The translations under genes were made by a program, and so were the position numbers. 64,000 nt of DNA from contig NZ_AP026709.1 of the NCBI RefSeq assembly GCF_027923765.1, forward strand, positions 124,001-188,000, written 5' to 3'. Shown one piece after another: positions 62,719 through 64,000 of this stretch; position 1 is the first letter of the stretch; each line of letters begins with the position of its first letter. Under the pieces are notes generated by a model. That model saw only the letters and a program-made list of their open reading frames with translations, made no database searches and was not told the DNA's origin. The DNA comes from Pseudodesulfovibrio nedwellii. Its GTDB lineage: Bacteria; Desulfobacterota; Desulfovibrionia; Desulfovibrionales; Desulfovibrionaceae.

Positions 62719-64000
62719 TCAGTACCTATTTGTTTCCCGGTTGACGATGGATTCCGCCAACCTGTTTGTTCCTTTTTTCAGCTCTTGAAGCATATCCTTG
62801 CGTGTGGCTGCAACAGCGGCCACGCGTCCTAGAAATGTTCCGGCTTTGACCAGAACATTTTCTCCTGTGTGTTCAAGGACGATGTGCCCGTGTAGCCCGT
62901 CAACGGCCGTTTGAGCGAAAAGAGTGCGCTCCGGCAGGCTTTGTTTGATTTCGCTGGTGGTAACAACATCCGTTTCTACCTTGTGATTGAAAGTCCCCCA
63001 GTGAAGATTGCCGTTGATAATGGCGTCAAAGTCCGGTTCTTTTTTGTCTGTGGGGAGTTTGTCATGGAGGACAGCGTGTGCTTCCATGTCGAACAGGCTG
63101 GGTGCTCCTTTAGGGAGCAATTGCTCCAAAGCGCTGCAAAACTCCATGGTTGTTCCCTGTTTGCGCGCGTTGACTTCGATGAAAAATATATCTTCGTTTT
63201 GGGTAACGATATAATCGCATCCATAGATGCCCCGGAATCCAAGTTTGCCGAGTTCTCGGCCAATTGCTGCGGTGTAATCGCGCAGGTCTGTTTGTACGCT
63301 TGCAGGTAGTACGGATGGAAACGTGGAGCCACGGAATTTGTTGCCATCCACTATGTTCATGTCCGCGACACCGGCTACGTATACTTCGCTGTCATTGCCG
63401 ACAACGGCCAAGACTGTCGGGTCGTGTGTGTGCGGCGTGTATCCACTTATAAGGTAATGTGTCTCTGGGCAGGTGAAGCGGCCGAGTGCATCGTCAGCAC
63501 ATTGGCAAACCATGCTTTGGGCGCCACCGGCACTGTGGCTGGCCGAAACGAACATACCGTGAGGAGAGCGTTCTCCAAGTTCTTTGAGCCCTTGCTCCAA
63601 TGCCTCGGAGCCGCAGCAGATCATGAAGTCGACCACTGGGGCCACCTTGGAAAAAGTTTCGTACTGCCATGTTTTGTCATTAAGGTGTTCGATCAGATCA
63701 GCTTTTGGGCCGAGTAGGGTGACCATGTCCTTGTGTCCAAGGTTCAACTCTGGACGGCTTTCAAACATCCATACAAAAACGTGATCCTGTTGTTCAAGCA
63801 GGGTTTTTAGCAGGGAGTTGATATATGCCGATTTTGATAGTTTGTCAGAAAAAATAGACATGGGAGTTCGGTAGGCGACTTTTCGCCCGGCAGCTTCTAT
63901 TTCGGCTTTTGCGGTTGGATTGAATACCGCGAGATTGTTGAATGCCGTGGTGTCGATAAGGTCGGGGGCGATTGATATGGCTTTGAAGGGGGTGTTGAAC
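62719..64000 (-). CDS. ATP-grasp ligase-like protein, N-terminus beyond right edge
   Basis: 427 codons are visible and the frame stays open to the window edge, so the ATG at 63861 is internal: residues before it (AVFNPTAKAEIEAAGRKVAYRTPM) continue a plausible domain. A central ATP-grasp fold ends with GFRGIYGCDYIVTQNEDIFFIEVNARKQGTT, containing the Mg-binding Glu and Asn. Such enzymes join a carboxylate to an amine through an acyl phosphate. One base separates its stop from the KamA-like start. It could ligate the beta-amino acid made by that enzyme. Confidence 0.8.
   Translation of the reverse strand, partial: FNTPFKAISIAPDLIDTTAFNNLAVFNPTAKAEIEAAGRKVAYRTPMSIFSDKLSKSAYINSLLKTLLEQQDHVFVWMFESRPELNLGHKDMVTLLGPKADLIEHLNDKTWQYETFSKVAPVVDFMICCGSEALEQGLKELGERSPHGMFVSASHSAGGAQSMVCQCADDALGRFTCPETHYLISGYTPHTHDPTVLAVVGNDSEVYVAGVADMNIVDGNKFRGSTFPSVLPASVQTDLRDYTAAIGRELGKLGFRGIYGCDYIVTQNEDIFFIEVNARKQGTTMEFCSALEQLLPKGAPSLFDMEAHAVLHDKLPTDKKEPDFDAIINGNLHWGTFNHKVETDVVTTSEIKQSLPERTLFAQTAVDGLHGHIVLEHTGENVLVKAGTFLGRVAAVAATRKDMLQELKKGTNRLAESIVNRETNRY

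Noticed and set aside
63008-63861. ATG at 63861 as the start of the ATP-grasp gene
   Set aside because: The frame stays open to the window edge with protein-like sequence before the ATG, so the gene begins outside the window.
1-64000. CRISPR array, insertion sequence, prophage or rRNA operon
   Set aside because: No regularly spaced direct repeats, transposase, integrase, phage structural gene or rRNA sequence was seen.

Overview
The window looks like chromosome of a marine, Desulfovibrio-type sulfate reducer (Desulfovibrionaceae, probably near Pseudodesulfovibrio). The main evidence is one complete Hmc transmembrane redox operon (hmcABCDEF with Rrf1- and Rrf2-type regulators) and one complete Qrc menaquinone reductase operon (qrcABCD), both hallmarks of sulfate reducers. 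Further support comes from many sigma54 and PAS regulators, two PilZ proteins and multihaem cytochromes. Species assignment is inference.

Layout. 1-6200: a glycyl-radical enzyme cut by the left edge, a divergent RocR-like sigma54 activator, a TSUP (sulfite exporter-type) permease with a DUF4125 protein, and an APC permease. Two convincing -24/-12 promoters tie the enzyme and the permease to the activator. 6290-13400: a leftward operon of a GntR/FCD regulator, a small RR-motif protein, a His- and Trp-rich membrane protein, a Tat-exported metallo-beta-lactamase-fold hydrolase and a large CobW-type GTPase, preceded by a PAS/GAF sensor. 13500-18000: HAD phosphatase, two PilZ proteins, Fur-family regulator, tRNA-Ser(UGA), two small proteins. 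18170-25720: a five-module hybrid histidine kinase, a chemoreceptor, and an Ada-AlkA fusion with Ogt. 25820-36690: an amino-sugar island with a ROK regulator, ABC importer and MurQ on one strand, and NagK-like, SIS-type NagB, NagA and Gfo/Idh proteins on the other. 37199-50190: the hmc operon, a universal stress protein, two Rrf1-like receivers, a receiver-PAS-kinase, Rrf2, and a kinase whose periplasmic domain carries c-type haem motifs. 50200-54610: small proteins, MazG, CvpA, and sugar-nucleotide genes (RfbC, ManC). 54690-59610: qrc operon with promoter and terminator. 59616-59734: a nested-stem element that may be a structured RNA. 60013-64000: an overlapping M20 peptidase / KamA-like aminomutase / ATP-grasp operon running off the right edge.

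How the genes fit together. Hmc and Qrc are the energy core: periplasmic electrons from c-type cytochromes go to menaquinone (Qrc) or across the membrane to cytoplasmic CCG-domain proteins (HmcF). The island of redox regulators beside hmc probably adjusts this flow. The sigma54 region and the amino-sugar island supply organic substrates. The most novel-looking systems are the KamA/ATP-grasp/M20 operon, whose aminomutase lacks both lysine-side-chain-binding Asp residues, and the Tat-hydrolase/CobW operon. Several unassigned structured non-coding elements also stand out.
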